5,605 nt of DNA from Smithella sp. (lineage in GTDB: Bacteria; Desulfobacterota; Syntrophia; Syntrophales; Smithellaceae), in NCBI GenBank assembly GCA_012797505.1, contig JAAZOZ010000260.1, positions 1 through 5,605 of the forward strand. Direction: 5' to 3'. A program made the translations under genes and the position numbers. Below the pieces are notes generated by a model. That model was not told the origin of the DNA. It saw only the letters and a list, made by a program, of their open reading frames with translations, and did not search any database. This document shows, one piece after another, positions 5,547 through 5,605 of this stretch (position 1 is its first letter; every line of letters begins with the position of its first letter).

Positions 5547-5605
5547 ATGAAAATTGTCCGATTTGTTTCCAAAAGAAAAGGCCCTCTATACGGTGTTTAC
5601 GACCC
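5547..5605 (+). CDS. Start of a possible fumarylacetoacetate-hydrolase-family protein (3' truncated by window edge)
   Basis: Nineteen residues are visible, MKIVRFVSKRKGPLYGVYD. The pattern MKIVRF, a short polar turn and YGV is the usual opening of the N-terminal domain of FAH-family proteins (metal-dependent C-C bond hydrolases, isomerases or decarboxylases acting on keto acids). The catalytic domain is outside the window, so the family is tentative and no substrate can be given. The ATG comes one base after the hydrolase stop and has a good ribosome binding site, so it is probably co-transcribed with the two lipoprotein genes, although a cytoplasmic metabolic enzyme has no obvious link to them. 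Confidence 0.5.
   Translation, partial: MKIVRFVSKRKGPLYGVYD

Noticed and set aside
3968..5572. 534-codon open frame on the minus strand opposite the ankyrin and hydrolase genes
   Set aside because: The plus strand encodes clear lipoprotein signals, ankyrin repeats and a hydrolase active site over the same span. The antisense product has no recognisable domain, and long antisense frames are common in GC-rich genes.

Overview
The window looks like a GC-rich (roughly 55-60% by eye) Gram-negative chromosome, most likely a deltaproteobacterium (Desulfobacterota) of the Syntrophus/Smithella type. This is an inference from three things: two lipoproteins with clean lipoboxes, an M48 peptidase with a TerB-like C-terminal part, and a GTCATTGCGA-type palindromic repeat of the kind I recall from such genomes. 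No tRNA, rRNA, CRISPR array, insertion sequence or phage gene was seen.

Layout. (1) Positions 2-988 (+) hold the C-terminal part of an M48-family metallopeptidase whose start and zinc site lie upstream of the window. (2) After an 82-bp gap, 1071-2360 (+) encodes a THUMP-domain rRNA guanine-N2 methyltransferase of the RlmL type, with a Lys-rich insertion just after its NPPY motif. (3) A convergent intergenic region (2361-2579) carries a weak hairpin and an 82-bp imperfect palindromic repeat (2402-2483). (4) 2580-2960 (-) encodes a small single-pass membrane protein with a basic, probably disordered tail. Its start is fixed by a strong Shine-Dalgarno sequence, and a good promoter lies upstream. 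(5) A divergent 204-bp region (2961-3164) carries candidate promoters for both sides. (6) 3165-4256 (+) encodes a lipoprotein made almost entirely of about ten ankyrin repeats. It overlaps by ATGA with (7) 4253-5545 (+), a lipoprotein alpha/beta-hydrolase (PGAP1/lipase-like) with an N-terminal beta-rich domain that contains an EF-hand-like loop. (8) At 5547, one base after that stop, a new reading frame starts that resembles the N-terminus of a fumarylacetoacetate-hydrolase-family protein. It runs off the window.

How the genes work together. The methyltransferase is housekeeping ribosome modification. The peptidase is probably envelope or protein quality control. The most suggestive unit is the ankyrin lipoprotein, translationally coupled to the lipoprotein hydrolase: both should be anchored in the same envelope compartment at similar levels, which suggests they act together as enzyme plus scaffold or inhibitor. 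No other obviously new system is evident in the window.
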